Shown here piece after piece: positions 9,339-19,100 of a DNA stretch of 64,000 nucleotides. The DNA is taken from NCBI GenBank assembly GCA_020848545.1, contig JADLHZ010000102.1:62001-126000 (forward strand). Reading direction: 5' to 3'. Numbering within the stretch: position 1 is the first letter of the stretch; each line of letters begins with the position of its first letter. The notes under the pieces are model-generated. The model worked only from the letters and a program-made list of their open reading frames with translations. It did no database searches and had not been told where the DNA came from. This DNA comes from Deltaproteobacteria bacterium (lineage in GTDB: Bacteria; Myxococcota; JADLHZ01). The position numbers and the translations under genes are program-made.

Positions 9339-9519
9339 CCTGCATTATTCACGACGTTCCGTTGTGAGAGCGGTGAGTGCCCGCGAGGTCGGGCCGCACG
9401 GATGGTTTGGGACCGAAGGCATCCTGAACAGGCTGTCGAGGTCACAAACCCGAGTACGGTCCCGAGATCGCGGAGCAATCGCCGCTCGCAGTAGGAAGGT
9501 CGTGAATAAGGCAGGCTAG
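9335..9519. mobile_element. Possible MITE: 26-base terminal inverted repeats with CTAG flanks
   Basis: Positions 9335-9360 and 9494-9519 are inverted repeats; of 26 bases, only two differ. Both ends are CTAG, consistent with a 4-base target duplication, so the TIR proper would be 22 bases starting CC. The 185-base unit encodes no protein. It lies exactly between two convergent genes and supplies the TAG of both stop codons. Removing one copy of CTAG with the interior would leave the genes overlapping by their CTAG. No transposase is present in the window. The 4-base duplication with CC-starting ends recalls IS1380/IS5-type ends, but that is from memory and unchecked. It could instead be a bidirectional terminator or an extragenic palindromic repeat. 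Confidence 0.55.
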
Positions 9520-10157
9520 TAGTGCCAGCCGATGAAGCTCGAGATGCCGAAGTTCAGCGCGAACGCGGCGAGCTCGGGGCGCCCCGCGATCCACTGCGGT
9601 TCCAACGCGAAGTACGGTCCGATGCCGATGACGACGTGCTGCAAGATCGCAAACACGAGCGGCAGGTTCACCGCCGCGTTCAAGAACCAGATCGTCCCCT
9701 CGGGTGGCGCGCCGGCGATCGGGCGCGCGAAGGTGCCTTGCGCGCCGAAGGAGAGATCGAGGCGTGGCCAGATCGAGACCCAGTCAGTGAACGGCACTTG
9801 CACGCCGATGCGCGGACCGGCGCCGAAGCCGGGGCCGTAGGCGAGCGGTGACCACGCGTAGCCCGCGCGGACGAAGGCGCCGAGCGAGACGCGCTTGACG
9901 AGGAAGTAGTCGAAGGCGAGCGCGAGCGTGACTTCGCCCGAGAACTCGTTCGTCGACGAGCTCGCCGACGGGATGGCCGCGGGACGCGACGCAAGCAAGG
10001 GGGCGCTCGCCGAAAAACGGAGCGAGGTCCCGCTCGTCCACACCATGTCGCCCGGCGTGCCGAAGGTCTGCTTCGGCTTCGTGGGCTCGGCGGTGGCGCT
10101 CTGGGCGGGCGGCGCGTCGGCGGCGATCAAGGCGGCGAGGAAGGTGAGAGCCAACAT
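9516..10157 (-). CDS. Putative outer-membrane beta-barrel protein
   Basis: 213 residues. Signal peptide MLALTFLAALIAADAPPAQS. From residue ~30 onward, aromatic/hydrophobic and polar residues alternate, as in amphipathic beta strands (VTLALAFDYFLVKRVSLGAFVR, GVQVPFTDWVSIWPRLDLSF). The C-terminus ends in ...FIGWHY with a terminal aromatic, the usual signal for outer-membrane assembly. No specific family was recognised. It begins at ATG 10157, divergent from the MFS gene. Its stop is inside the inverted-repeat element. Confidence 0.6.
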   Translation of the reverse strand: MLALTFLAALIAADAPPAQSATAEPTKPKQTFGTPGDMVWTSGTSLRFSASAPLLASRPAAIPSASSSTNEFSGEVTLALAFDYFLVKRVSLGAFVRAGYAWSPLAYGPGFGAGPRIGVQVPFTDWVSIWPRLDLSFGAQGTFARPIAGAPPEGTIWFLNAAVNLPLVFAILQHVVIGIGPYFALEPQWIAGRPELAAFALNFGISSFIGWHY

Positions 10158-10243
10158 TTGGCAGAGCTGTCGCGCCGCCGGTGCATCCTGTCAAAAAACC
10201 GGCCGTCTCGACATTGCCGTCAATTCGAGTACATCGCCCGGCC

Positions 10244-11473
10244 GTGACCCCGGCGTTCATCTTCGTCTTCATCACCGTCGCGCTCGACATGCTCGCGCTC
10301 GGCATCATGGTGCCGGTGCTGCCGAAGCTCATCGTCCAGTTCGAGCACGGCAACATGGCCAGCGCGGCGGCGATCTCCGGCTGGTTCGGCTTCGCGTGGG
10401 CGGCGATGCAGTTCGTCTCGTCGCCGGTGCTCGGCGCGCTCTCGGATCGCTTCGGGCGACGGCCAATCATCTTGCTCTCGAACCTCGGCCTCGGGCTCGA
10501 CTACGTGATGATGGCGCTGGCGCCGAGCTTGCCTTGGCTCTTCGTCGGTCGCCTCGTCTCCGGCGTCACCTCGGCGAGCTTCCCGACGGCCGCGGCATAC
10601 ATCGCCGACGTGACGCCGCCGGAGAAGCGCGCGGCGAAGTTCGGCATGCTCGGCGCCGCGTTTGGGCTCGGCTTCGTCATCGGGCCGGCGCTCGGTGGCG
10701 GGCTCGGCGCGATCGATCTGCGGCTGCCGTTTTGGATCGCGGCCGGGCTGAGCCTCGCGAACGCGGCGTACGGCTTCTTCATCCTGCCGGAGTCGCTGCC
10801 GGCGGAGCGACGCGCCGCATTCTCGTGGTCGCGCGCGCATCCGCTCGGCGCGCTGCGCTTGTTGCAATCGCAGCCGGCCCTGCTCGGCATGGCGATCGCC
10901 GGCTTGTGCTACTTCGTCGCCCACGAGGCGTTGCCGAGCATGTTCGTGCTCTACACGGACTATCGCTACCACTGGGACGCGGCGCGCGTCGGCCTCGTCC
11001 TCGCCGGGATCGGCGTATCGTCGACGATCGTCTCGGCGACCTTGGTCGGTCCGGCGGTGAAAGCGCTCGGAGAACGGCGCGCGCTGCTGCTCGGTTTGAG
11101 CGCCGGCGCATGCGGCTTCCTCATCTATGCGTTTGCCGCGAGCGAGCTCGTCTTCGTCGTCGGCGTGCCGTTGATCGCGCTCTGGGGCCTCTCTAGCCCC
11201 TCGCTCTCGGCGTTGATGAGCCGGCGCGTCGGGCCGTCGGCGCAAGGGCAGCTGCAGGGCGCGATCGGCAGCCTGCGCGGCATCTCCGGCATGCTCGGAC
11301 CACCGTTGTTCACGCAGACCTTCGCCTATGCGATCGGGGCGGGCTCGCGCATGCCGTTCTCTGGTGCGCCGTATTTGCTCGGCGCCATGCTGATCATCGC
11401 CGGCGCGCTCTTGGCCGTGGTCGTCACGGCGCCGGCGAGCGATACCGACGCGAGGGTCAGCGAGGCGCCGTGA
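10244..11473 (+). CDS. MFS transporter, tetracycline-exporter (TetA) like
   Basis: 409 residues, twelve predicted membrane segments. It has the early TVALDMLALGIMVPVLPK, motif A GALSDRFGRRP at the loop 2-3, and AAAYIADVTPPEKRAAKFG, the TetA/TCR family pattern. It would act as a drug:H+ antiporter in the inner membrane; the substrate cannot be read from sequence. Starts: the frame opens with a GTG at 10181, but the family usually begins about ten residues before the VALD motif, which fits the GTG at 10244. The start is therefore uncertain by 21 codons. It is divergent from the beta-barrel gene. Confidence 0.8.
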   Translation: MTPAFIFVFITVALDMLALGIMVPVLPKLIVQFEHGNMASAAAISGWFGFAWAAMQFVSSPVLGALSDRFGRRPIILLSNLGLGLDYVMMALAPSLPWLFVGRLVSGVTSASFPTAAAYIADVTPPEKRAAKFGMLGAAFGLGFVIGPALGGGLGAIDLRLPFWIAAGLSLANAAYGFFILPESLPAERRAAFSWSRAHPLGALRLLQSQPALLGMAIAGLCYFVAHEALPSMFVLYTDYRYHWDAARVGLVLAGIGVSSTIVSATLVGPAVKALGERRALLLGLSAGACGFLIYAFAASELVFVVGVPLIALWGLSSPSLSALMSRRVGPSAQGQLQGAIGSLRGISGMLGPPLFTQTFAYAIGAGSRMPFSGAPYLLGAMLIIAGALLAVVVTAPASDTDARVSEAP

Positions 11474-11497
11474 GCGCTTGTTGCATCGCCGCGAAGA

Positions 11498-12337
11498 TCA
11501 CGCCGCTTCGTAGGTGCCGAAGAGCTTGTCCCAAATGATCGACGCGCCGAAGTTCGTCGCGTTCTTTCGGTGGTGAAGGAAGTGAAAGTAGCTGCCGCTC
11601 GTCTCCTTGCCGAAGCCCAAGTGGCCGTACGCCGGGAGGAGCTCGAGCGCCATCATCACGAAGACGACGTGAAAGGTAGACACCGGCACGAGGAACACGA
11701 CGAGCATGGCGCTGAAGTAGGCGACGCCTTCGATCGGATGAAACGAGAAGCTGCTGAACGGGTTCGGGTTGTTCGAGTAGTGATGCACGACGTGGACGCG
11801 CTTGTAGAGCCACTTCGTGTGCATCAGGCGATGGGTGGCGTAGAAGTGCACGTCGGTCCAAACCAAGATGATGAGCGCAATGCCGATGCTGCCCAAGAGG
11901 CCAGGGGCAACCAATTTGAGGTGCCCGGTCGCGACCGCGAGGTAGATCGCGATCTCGTAGCCGGCGGCGATGAGACAGCTCTGTAGGCTGCGCACGATCT
12001 CCTGGTGGACGAGCGCGGTCCGCGGCAACTGTTCGATGATCTTGTACGGCGCGAGGCGGCGCTTGGTGAACGGCAAGACGTAGAAGACCACGTAGATGGC
12101 GCCGTAGAAAGCCAGGAAAAGACCGATCGTTCGCACGACGATGAACGCGATGGTCGCGGCGCTCACCGGACCTGGGCCCGCGAGGTGCGCTGCGCCGAAG
12201 CGATACACGGCGAAGGTGGTGATGGCCTGCAAAAGGAGCATGGCCGGATGCAAGCTGAGCAGGCGTTTGAGCGCGGTGTAGCCCATGAAAGGCCCATCCC
12301 ACGAAAGCGGCCGGATCGGAAAGGTCTGACCATTCAC
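11498..12337 (-). CDS. Sterol desaturase/fatty acid hydroxylase superfamily protein
   Basis: 279 residues, about four or five membrane segments. It carries the family's three His clusters in order: HRLMH, HVVHH (followed by SNNPNPFSSFSFHP) and HFLHH. These ligate a di-iron centre for O2-dependent hydroxylation or desaturation of a lipid/sterol at the membrane. Convergent with the MFS gene (24 bases apart). With the SRD5A-like enzyme 2.2 kb upstream, it suggests local steroid or lipid modification, but this is only inference. Sister families handle carotenoids, alkyl-glycerols and fatty acids. Confidence 0.82.
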   Translation of the reverse strand: MNGQTFPIRPLSWDGPFMGYTALKRLLSLHPAMLLLQAITTFAVYRFGAAHLAGPGPVSAATIAFIVVRTIGLFLAFYGAIYVVFYVLPFTKRRLAPYKIIEQLPRTALVHQEIVRSLQSCLIAAGYEIAIYLAVATGHLKLVAPGLLGSIGIALIILVWTDVHFYATHRLMHTKWLYKRVHVVHHYSNNPNPFSSFSFHPIEGVAYFSAMLVVFLVPVSTFHVVFVMMALELLPAYGHLGFGKETSGSYFHFLHHRKNATNFGASIIWDKLFGTYEAA

Positions 12338-12397
12338 GCGCTGACCGCTCGGTCAAGTTAGACGCAACACCGCCCCCAGTGCACCGATAACGCCGGT

Positions 12398-12751
12398 ATG
12401 AAGCCCCCAAAAGACGTTGTCGCCGCCGTTCAACGCGTGGCCGCCCTGTCCGGAGAACCTGAGGAGCTCGACGAGGGCGACGTCGCCGCGCTCGCCAGGA
12501 CGCCGCGCTACAACCTCGACGGCGATCCGACCACGCTGAACGAAGCCGAGCTCGATCGCTTCTTGGACGACAACGATGTCGACCTCTTCGATGGCGCCTC
12601 GGTCATCAAGAACGTGGTCTTCTCGTCGCGGGTGTGTGGCACCGACAAGAAGCTCAGCCCACAAGAGGCGGTCGCGGGGCTGCTCGGTCGCTACACGGAC
12701 GGTGAGGAGCTGGTCGTCGGCGTCTCGCTGCGCGCACCGAAGAAGATCTGA
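12398..12751 (+). CDS. Small acidic protein of unknown function
   Basis: 117 residues, no signal peptide or membrane helix. The middle (YNLDGDPTTLNEAELDRFL and NDVDLFDGASVIKN) is Asp/Asn-rich and recalls EF-hand or dockerin loops, but the spacing is not canonical, so I do not call a calcium site. It begins at ATG 12398, 60 bases from the divergent sterol-desaturase-family start. Natural composition and a lack of competing frames support it as coding. I do not recognise a family. Confidence 0.45.
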   Translation: MKPPKDVVAAVQRVAALSGEPEELDEGDVAALARTPRYNLDGDPTTLNEAELDRFLDDNDVDLFDGASVIKNVVFSSRVCGTDKKLSPQEAVAGLLGRYTDGEELVVGVSLRAPKKI

Positions 12752-12861
12752 GCCGCGGCGTCCGTTTTCGCGCAGAGCTCGCGCGCATCACGATCTGAGA
12801 AATTCTTGCGCACGTCCCGCGGATGTCCTCCAATGGTGCGGAGCTCCGAGGGCAAAGAACC

Positions 12862-13755
12862 GTGACACGAACTTATCTACTGATGATGGGCTGCATCGCG
12901 GCAGCGCTCAGCGCTTGCGCCGCAGTGCAACGCTCTGGTCCCCCGCCCGGTTGCATCAAGATGGACTGCGCCGAGGTCTTCGAAGGCATGAAGCCGCTCG
13001 ACGCATCGGGTGACGAAGACAATGACGGCGTCCGCAACGAGATCGACGGCGCGCCGACCATCCCCGAAGACAAGGACGGCGTGCAGGACGACGATGGGAT
13101 CCCCGATCCCGACGTCGTCGACGCGAAGGACGACAAAGGGGACAAAGGAGAGAAGGGCGCCGGCAGTGGCAAGCCGTCGAACAAAGTCAGCGACCTCGAC
13201 AAAGACGGCTACGCCGACGCTTACGATCAGTGCATGAACGAAGCGGAAGATCGCGACGGCTTCGAGGATAACGATGGCTGTCCCGAGCTCGACAACGACG
13301 GCGACGGCACGCCGGACGCCACCGACCCGTGCCCGAACATCCCCGGCACGTGGTGCACGGGCGAGAAGAAGCCTCCTGTCGCGGCAACGCCGGCGCCCGC
13401 TGGTTCGCAGGAAAAGCTCGACATCAAGGACGAGCTGTTCTTCGGCGCCGGCTCAGCCAAGCTCGACATCGTCAAGTCGAAGCTGGCGTTGCGTGCGCTG
13501 GTGCTCGCGCTGAAGGAAAAGCCGGACATGAAGATCGAGATCCGCGGCTACACGGACGATCGCGGTGACGCAGAGAAGAACAAGAAGCTCTCGGCCGCGC
13601 GCGCGAACGCGGTGCGCACCTACCTGACGAAGGTCGGCGTCGACGGCGCGCGGCTGACCGCGGTGGGCTTGGGCGCCGACGATCCGATCGCCTCGAACGA
13701 TACGGCCGAAGGCCGCGCCAAGAACCGTCGCGTCGAATTTGCGGTGATCCCATGA
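12862..13755 (+). CDS. OmpA-family lipoprotein with thrombospondin-3-like Asp repeats
   Basis: 297 residues. From GTG 12862 the N-terminus is a lipoprotein signal (MTRTYLLMMGCIAAALSAC; the longer frame from ATG 12823 has none). Residues ~35-150 are Asp/Asn-rich (DEDNDGVRNEIDGAP, DLDKDGYADAYDQC, DNDGDGTPDATDPCPN), the pattern of calcium-binding TSP3 repeats. The last ~110 residues form an OmpA domain: LFFGAGSAKLD, then IEIRGYTDDRGDAEKNKKLS, the peptidoglycan-binding loop, ending GRAKNRRVEFAV. It would tether the outer membrane to peptidoglycan. Its stop overlaps the next gene's ATG (ATGA). Confidence 0.85.
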   Translation: MTRTYLLMMGCIAAALSACAAVQRSGPPPGCIKMDCAEVFEGMKPLDASGDEDNDGVRNEIDGAPTIPEDKDGVQDDDGIPDPDVVDAKDDKGDKGEKGAGSGKPSNKVSDLDKDGYADAYDQCMNEAEDRDGFEDNDGCPELDNDGDGTPDATDPCPNIPGTWCTGEKKPPVAATPAPAGSQEKLDIKDELFFGAGSAKLDIVKSKLALRALVLALKEKPDMKIEIRGYTDDRGDAEKNKKLSAARANAVRTYLTKVGVDGARLTAVGLGADDPIASNDTAEGRAKNRRVEFAVIP

Positions 13756-14906
13756 CGATACTCGCACTCTCGTTGACACTGCTCCTGCGCGGCGAGGCCC
13801 CCGCCGCCGCGCCGCCGCCAGCTTCGCCGCTCACCGAGCTCGACGTCGGCACCACGCGCATCATCGACACCGGCAAGGTCTCGAGCGGCGCTCGTGAAGC
13901 GATGGACAAGACGCTGTTCAACGTGCCCGACGCCACCGCCGTCACGATCATCTTGTGCGTCGGCAACGCCCCGCAAGCGCCGCTCGACCGCGCGCCGCAA
14001 GCGATCGAAGAGCTGACGAAGATCGTCTCGTCGTTGCAGCCAAAGCTCACCCGCAGCACCGTCGCACGCGCGATGGACGCCAAAGGTTGCCCCACCGGCG
14101 TTCGCGTCGCGTTGACGACCTACGACGGCCGCGGCTCGCTCAGCGAAGCGAAGGTCATCGCCGTCACCGGAAACGTCGTGGCGAAGACGCGCGATGGCCG
14201 GGACGTGCCGCTGTTCAAAGACTCCGTCGTACCGGAGCAGTCGGCGATCGTGACAGCCTCGGGCACCCGCTGCACGATCCTGCTCCCCGACGGCACCAAG
14301 GTCACCGTGCGTGAAAACAGCAACCTCGCGCTGAGCTCGCTGCAGGCGACGGCGGCGAGCGGATCGCAGCCGTCGAAGTTGAAGCTGCTCGTCGGAAAGA
14401 TCTGGTCGGCGTTCAAGGGCAGCGGTCACAACCTCGACGTCGAGACACCGAACGCGGTCGCCGGCGTGCGCGGCACCGAGTTCCAAGTCGGCGCGCAAAA
14501 GGAGTCAGGCAAGAGCAACCTCGCGGTCTACGACGGCAAGGTGGCGATCAACGTCGGCAGCAAGGGTACCGAGGTGCCGCAAGGGTTCGCGATCGTCGCC
14601 AAGGAAGCGCTCGGCGATCTGCGCAAGCTGCCGCCGTCACCCGAGAACCTCTTGCCCCGCGCCGGCAAGTTCAAGGGCATCGGGCACGTGAAGTGGGATC
14701 CGGTGAAGGGCGCGGTCGGCTATCGCTTGGAAGTTTCGCGCGACGTCACCTTCACCGACATCTACCTCGATCAGATGTTCAAAGGGACGCGCATCCGCAT
14801 CGACGCGCCACCGGGCACATACTATTGGCGGGTGTTCGCGCGAGACGACGAGGACATCGAGAGCGGCCCGTCCAAGCTCTTTCCGATCGAGTTCACGGCA
14901 CCCTGA
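13752..14906 (+). CDS. FecR-domain exported protein
   Basis: 384 residues; signal peptide MTILALSLTLLLRGEAPAAA. About residues 125-260 match the FecR domain: SGTRCTILLPDGTKVTVREN, LLVGKIWSAFK and NAVAGVRGTEF. The C-terminal ~90 residues (VKWDPVKGAVGYRLEVSRD, PGTYYWRVFARDDEDIESGP) look like a fibronectin-III-type sandwich. Unlike classical FecR it has no N-terminal cytoplasmic anti-sigma part, and many myxobacterial members are envelope proteins of unknown role. Start overlaps the OmpA stop (ATGA), so the pair is probably translated together. Confidence 0.82.
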   Translation: MTILALSLTLLLRGEAPAAAPPPASPLTELDVGTTRIIDTGKVSSGAREAMDKTLFNVPDATAVTIILCVGNAPQAPLDRAPQAIEELTKIVSSLQPKLTRSTVARAMDAKGCPTGVRVALTTYDGRGSLSEAKVIAVTGNVVAKTRDGRDVPLFKDSVVPEQSAIVTASGTRCTILLPDGTKVTVRENSNLALSSLQATAASGSQPSKLKLLVGKIWSAFKGSGHNLDVETPNAVAGVRGTEFQVGAQKESGKSNLAVYDGKVAINVGSKGTEVPQGFAIVAKEALGDLRKLPPSPENLLPRAGKFKGIGHVKWDPVKGAVGYRLEVSRDVTFTDIYLDQMFKGTRIRIDAPPGTYYWRVFARDDEDIESGPSKLFPIEFTAP

Positions 14907-14914
14907 GGTTTTCG

Positions 14915-15472
14915 CTACGGCTTCACGCGGCGAAAGCTCGCGGCGAGCGGCGACCACAGTTTCTTCGCATCGGCGCCTTTGATGAACGCGAGGATCTTCG
15001 CTGGCTCGTCGTCGATCGTGCGATCGTTGCCCTTCAGCGTTCCCGCCGCGATCGCGTCGCGCACCGGCTTCTCGTCCATCCACGCGATCGTCAGCTTGCC
15101 GTCCTTGCTGAGCTCGACCTTCGCGAAGATCCAATCGGCGCCGAGCGTGAACTTCTCCGCGTAGGAATCAGTGAAGGTCTTTTGCCGCAGGTTCAGGTAG
15201 ATCGCCCCGTCGGCGAGCGTCTCGTGCCCTTGGTAGTGCAAGACGCCGGCGCCGTCATTGTCGTCTTCGCCGACGAGCACCACGTCCATCTGGCCGTCCT
15301 TGTGCGCCGAGAAGTGGAGAAAGACGGCGCGCTGGTCGATCTTTCCTGACCACGCGCCAACGAGCCGCGCGTCGACCTTGGCGGTGCTCGGGTCGGAGAG
15401 CGGACGTTGCGAGCGGGCTGGCTCGCAGGACACGACGAGGACGAGGGCAAGAAGAAGCGTGCGTCTGATCAT
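14915..15472 (-). CDS. Lipoprotein of unknown function
   Basis: 185 residues. MIRRTLLLALVLVVSCEPARSQ is a lipoprotein signal with VVSC. The rest (GAWSGKIDQRAVFLHFSAHKDG, GQMDVVLVGEDDND) looks like a beta-rich, lipocalin-like or unknown small domain. Convergent with the FecR gene (8 bases). It is not assigned to a family. Confidence 0.55.
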   Translation of the reverse strand: MIRRTLLLALVLVVSCEPARSQRPLSDPSTAKVDARLVGAWSGKIDQRAVFLHFSAHKDGQMDVVLVGEDDNDGAGVLHYQGHETLADGAIYLNLRQKTFTDSYAEKFTLGADWIFAKVELSKDGKLTIAWMDEKPVRDAIAAGTLKGNDRTIDDEPAKILAFIKGADAKKLWSPLAASFRRVKP

Positions 15473-15534
15473 GAAGTGCGCGTAGCAAACGCCCAGCTGG
15501 ACGCAAGCCCTATCTTTCGGTCTATGCGTCGAGG

Positions 15535-16068
15535 ATGAGCGTGCTGTGCGCCGTGCTTTTCGCGGTGAGCGTCGGAGGTGAGGTGGGAAACGAGGTCGAC
15601 CCGACGCGAACGATCGTCGGCATCAAAGAACAATGGCGCTCGCCGGGCGACGTCCTCGTGACCTTCGTCGGCGGCGGTCACAAGCACGCAGATGACGGCG
15701 GTGCCGTCGGAACCTGGACGTTTCGCTTCGAGAAGTCGAGCGCCGAGCCCGTGCTCGAACGGATCATGGGACAGATGCCGGAAGCCGAGCTCGCCGTGTT
15801 CGGGCGACTGTACTTGATTGGACCGACGAAGGTGCGGGACCGCCTGCGCGTGCACGAGCAGAAGCTGACGGAGCCGCTGACGGATGCGGCGGCGCTCGTG
15901 ATCGCGGCAAAGCACGCGGCGAACGCCGGCATCGCGTTCGACGGCTCCTCGACCTCGGCGCGCACGGGCATCTACGACATTGTGCTGCGGCGCGGGCAAG
16001 CCAACGTGCTGCGCATGCGCGTCGGACAGTATACGCGGCGCATACTCAGCGTAGACGCATCGAAGTAG
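15535..16068 (+). CDS. Exported protein of unknown function
   Basis: 177 residues. MSVLCAVLFAVSVGGEV is a short hydrophobic N-terminus that may be a signal peptide. The rest has no recognisable motif. It is divergent from the lipoprotein at 14915 (62 bases between starts) and convergent with the 1231-residue protein. ATG 15535 is the only sensible start. Confidence 0.4.
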   Translation: MSVLCAVLFAVSVGGEVGNEVDPTRTIVGIKEQWRSPGDVLVTFVGGGHKHADDGGAVGTWTFRFEKSSAEPVLERIMGQMPEAELAVFGRLYLIGPTKVRDRLRVHEQKLTEPLTDAAALVIAAKHAANAGIAFDGSSTSARTGIYDIVLRRGQANVLRMRVGQYTRRILSVDASK

Positions 16069-16115
16069 CTGCGAACGGCGCCGCGCAGGCCAGGCGAGTA
16101 TCTCTTCGTGTTGCT

Positions 16116-19100
16116 CTAGAACTTGCCGGACACCGATGCGCCCGGGCCAAGCGGCACGACGGAGATCGACGGCTCCGCCGGCTTGCCGTCGATCAGGAAG
16201 AGCACAATGCCGGTGGTCAACGCGGCGGCGCCGACACCGAGGCCGACGACCCCCCAGATGCGCACGCCGTTCACGGTGGACTCCTGCGCGCGAAGTTGAT
16301 CGAATTGCGCCTGCGTGCGGACCGGCGTCGCGTTGTAGACCCGCGTCGCCTGATCGAGCTGCGACGACATCATGCGGTTGGCGATGAGCATGCCAACGCC
16401 GCCAAGGATTCCGACGCTGCCGAGCACTGTGAGCGTGTAGGACGCCGGGCGATAGCGATAAACGAGCACGGGTGGGACTGTCGTCGTCACCGCCGCGGCG
16501 GCCTCGTTGTCGCCGATGGAGCCCATCGTCGTGTCCGTACGGGCAACGGCGCTCGACTGCGTGCGATCGCGCGGCTGCAGATCGGCGACGGCCGGTGCCT
16601 TCGCGCCAAGCAGCTCGTCGAGCATGCTGCCAAGCTCGCGATCGAGTGAGCCGGTTTGGCTAAACGTGCGCTCGGCCCGTCCAGCCTCGGCGAAGGTCGA
16701 GAGATCGTGCATCGCGAGCGTCACGAAATAGTGCCCGCTCTCCCGTTGCACGCGGCCGGTGACGAGCCGCTTCGCGCCGAGAGCACCGGCGATCTCCTGC
16801 TGGCAAGCGAGCGCACGGCACTGAGCGACCCGGGCGCGCGTGGCGCTGCCGAGACCGGCGAGCGGAGCGTAGATCGGCTCTTTGCCGCGCTCGTGGATCA
16901 GCTCGGCGAGCAACGGGAGCCACGCCTCGCGCACGTTGGCGGGTGCGTCGAGCGGGACGATGGCGATCCCTTCGCGCTTCGGTCCGCGCTTGACCGACTT
17001 CGTCACGTCGACGACGATGCGGGTGCCGCGCTTCGAGAGGATCTGAACCTTGGCCACCTTCGCGTCGATCGCACCGCTCTCGACGAGCGCGCGCAGGTTT
17101 TGCTTCACTTGCGCGGCGATGACTTCATCGGCGTCGCGTGGCTGCGCCGGCGACGACGCTTCGCTGGTCTTGGCGTCGGCCGTCGCTTGCTTCGCCACCG
17201 CGGTCTCGCGCGCGGCAGCGGCTTGCTTCGCCGCGGCGACTTCTTTGGCAGCGGCGTTCTCACGCGTGACGGCGGCTTCCTTTGCGGCCGCGGCTTCCTT
17301 CGCTGCAGCGGCTTCTTTCGCGGCTGCGGCGGCCTTGGCGGCGGTGGCTTCACGCGCGGCGGCGGCTTTGCGTGCGGCCTCGGCTTCCTTCGCGGCAGCG
17401 GCCTCGCGCGCCGCGGCGGCTTCACGCTCGGCTTGCGCTTCTTTGGCGGCGACCTCCTTGGCGGCGGCGGCCTCTTTGGCGGCTTGGATTTCCTTCGCCT
17501 TCGTCGCGGCTTTCGCAGCCTTCGCGGCCTTCGCGGCCTCGGCGGCCTTTTGCAGCGCTTGCTCGCGCGCCGCCGCGGCTTCTTTCGCCGCCTGAGCTTC
17601 ACGTGCGAGGGCGGCTTCACGGGCGAGCGCGGCTTCGCGCGCGGCTTGCGCATCCGCGGCGGCCTGCGCCTCCTTCGCCGCCGCCGCCTCCTTCGCGGCC
17701 TGCGCCTCTCTGGCGGCCTGCGCTTCTTTGGCGGCGGCCGCTTCTTTCGCGGCTTGTGCTTCCTGGGCCGCCTGCGCCTCGCGCCTCGCGGCGGCTTCTT
17801 CTCTTTCGGCGGCGACGTTGCGCGCCTCGCTGAGCGTCGTCGCTTCGTGGACCACGCTGGCGATCGCCCGCGCCTCGAGCAACGCGCGCGGCGGCGGGTC
17901 GGGCCGATTCGCGCGTACCCACGCCATGATCTCTTTAGCGATCTCGGGATCCGGCAAGTAGAGCGCCGTGCCTTGCTCGACGCGGTTCGGATCGTTGCCG
18001 ATCTGCGCCTTGTTCGTCTCGTAGAGCGCCGGCCAAAACTGCTCGCTGCCGTAGAGCTGCCATGCGATCGCCGAAAGGTGTGAGCCTTTCGGGATGAGCA
18101 ACGGTTTGTCGGTAGACAGATCGGCGATCGGCGCGTTGACGACGTCGGCACCCGCCGCGCTCGTCTCGAGCGGCGCCGCCGCGATGTCGCTCACTTCGAC
18201 CGCGGCCGCCTGCTCGAAGCGAATGTTGATCGTGCCTTCGCGCTTCTTACCGAGCGCCGCGACGAGCAAGAGCGTGTGCGCGCCGCCGCTGACGCTCACC
18301 TTGTGCGAGGTCACGAGCTCCTTCAACGAAAGGATCTTGTTGAACTTGCCATCGAGGGTGACACGGATCTTCGTCGCCGTGCTCGTCGCTTTCGCGCGCG
18401 TCACGTCGATCGTCACCGTGTTCGGCCCCGGGATCGACATGCTCTTCGGCTTCGCCAAGTCGGCGAGCGCGAGGCGAACAGCGCCGGCCGTCTCCTCTTC
18501 TTCTTCGGCAGCGGCGACGGCGGGCGGCGAAGCTTCTGCTGGCGCGGCGGCTTCGGGCATGCGCACGACGACGGTGCCGTCCCTTTGTTTTCCGAGCGCA
18601 GCCGCGAGCCCGAGCTTGTGCTTGCCGGCTTTGATCTTGATCTCGGCCGCGGCCGTCAGTTCCTTGAGCTGCAGCACCTTCTTCGTCTTCTGGTCGAGCG
18701 TGATGCGAACCTTGGTCGCCTTGCCGGTGCTCGCCGCGCGCGTGACCTCGATGGTCACCGTGGTCGGACCGACGACGTCGATCGTTTGCGGCTTCGCGAG
18801 GTCCGCGAGCGCAAAGTTTTGCGCGCCGGGCTCTGGTGGCGTCGCTTCCTGCGTAGGCGCCGCGACGGGCGTCTCAGCAACGGGCGGCGGTTCCGGTGCC
18901 GGCGTCGCGGCGGGCGCCGCCGGCGCTCCCGTGCTGACGATCACCTCGCCCTCGCGCTTCTTGCCGAGCGCGCCGATGACACCGATGACATGCGCGCCAG
19001 CCTTCACCTTGATCTCGTGCTTGGTGACGAGATCCTTCAGTGGCAGCACCTTGTTCGTCTTCTTGTCGAGCGTGACGCGAACCTTCGTTGCCTTGCCGGT

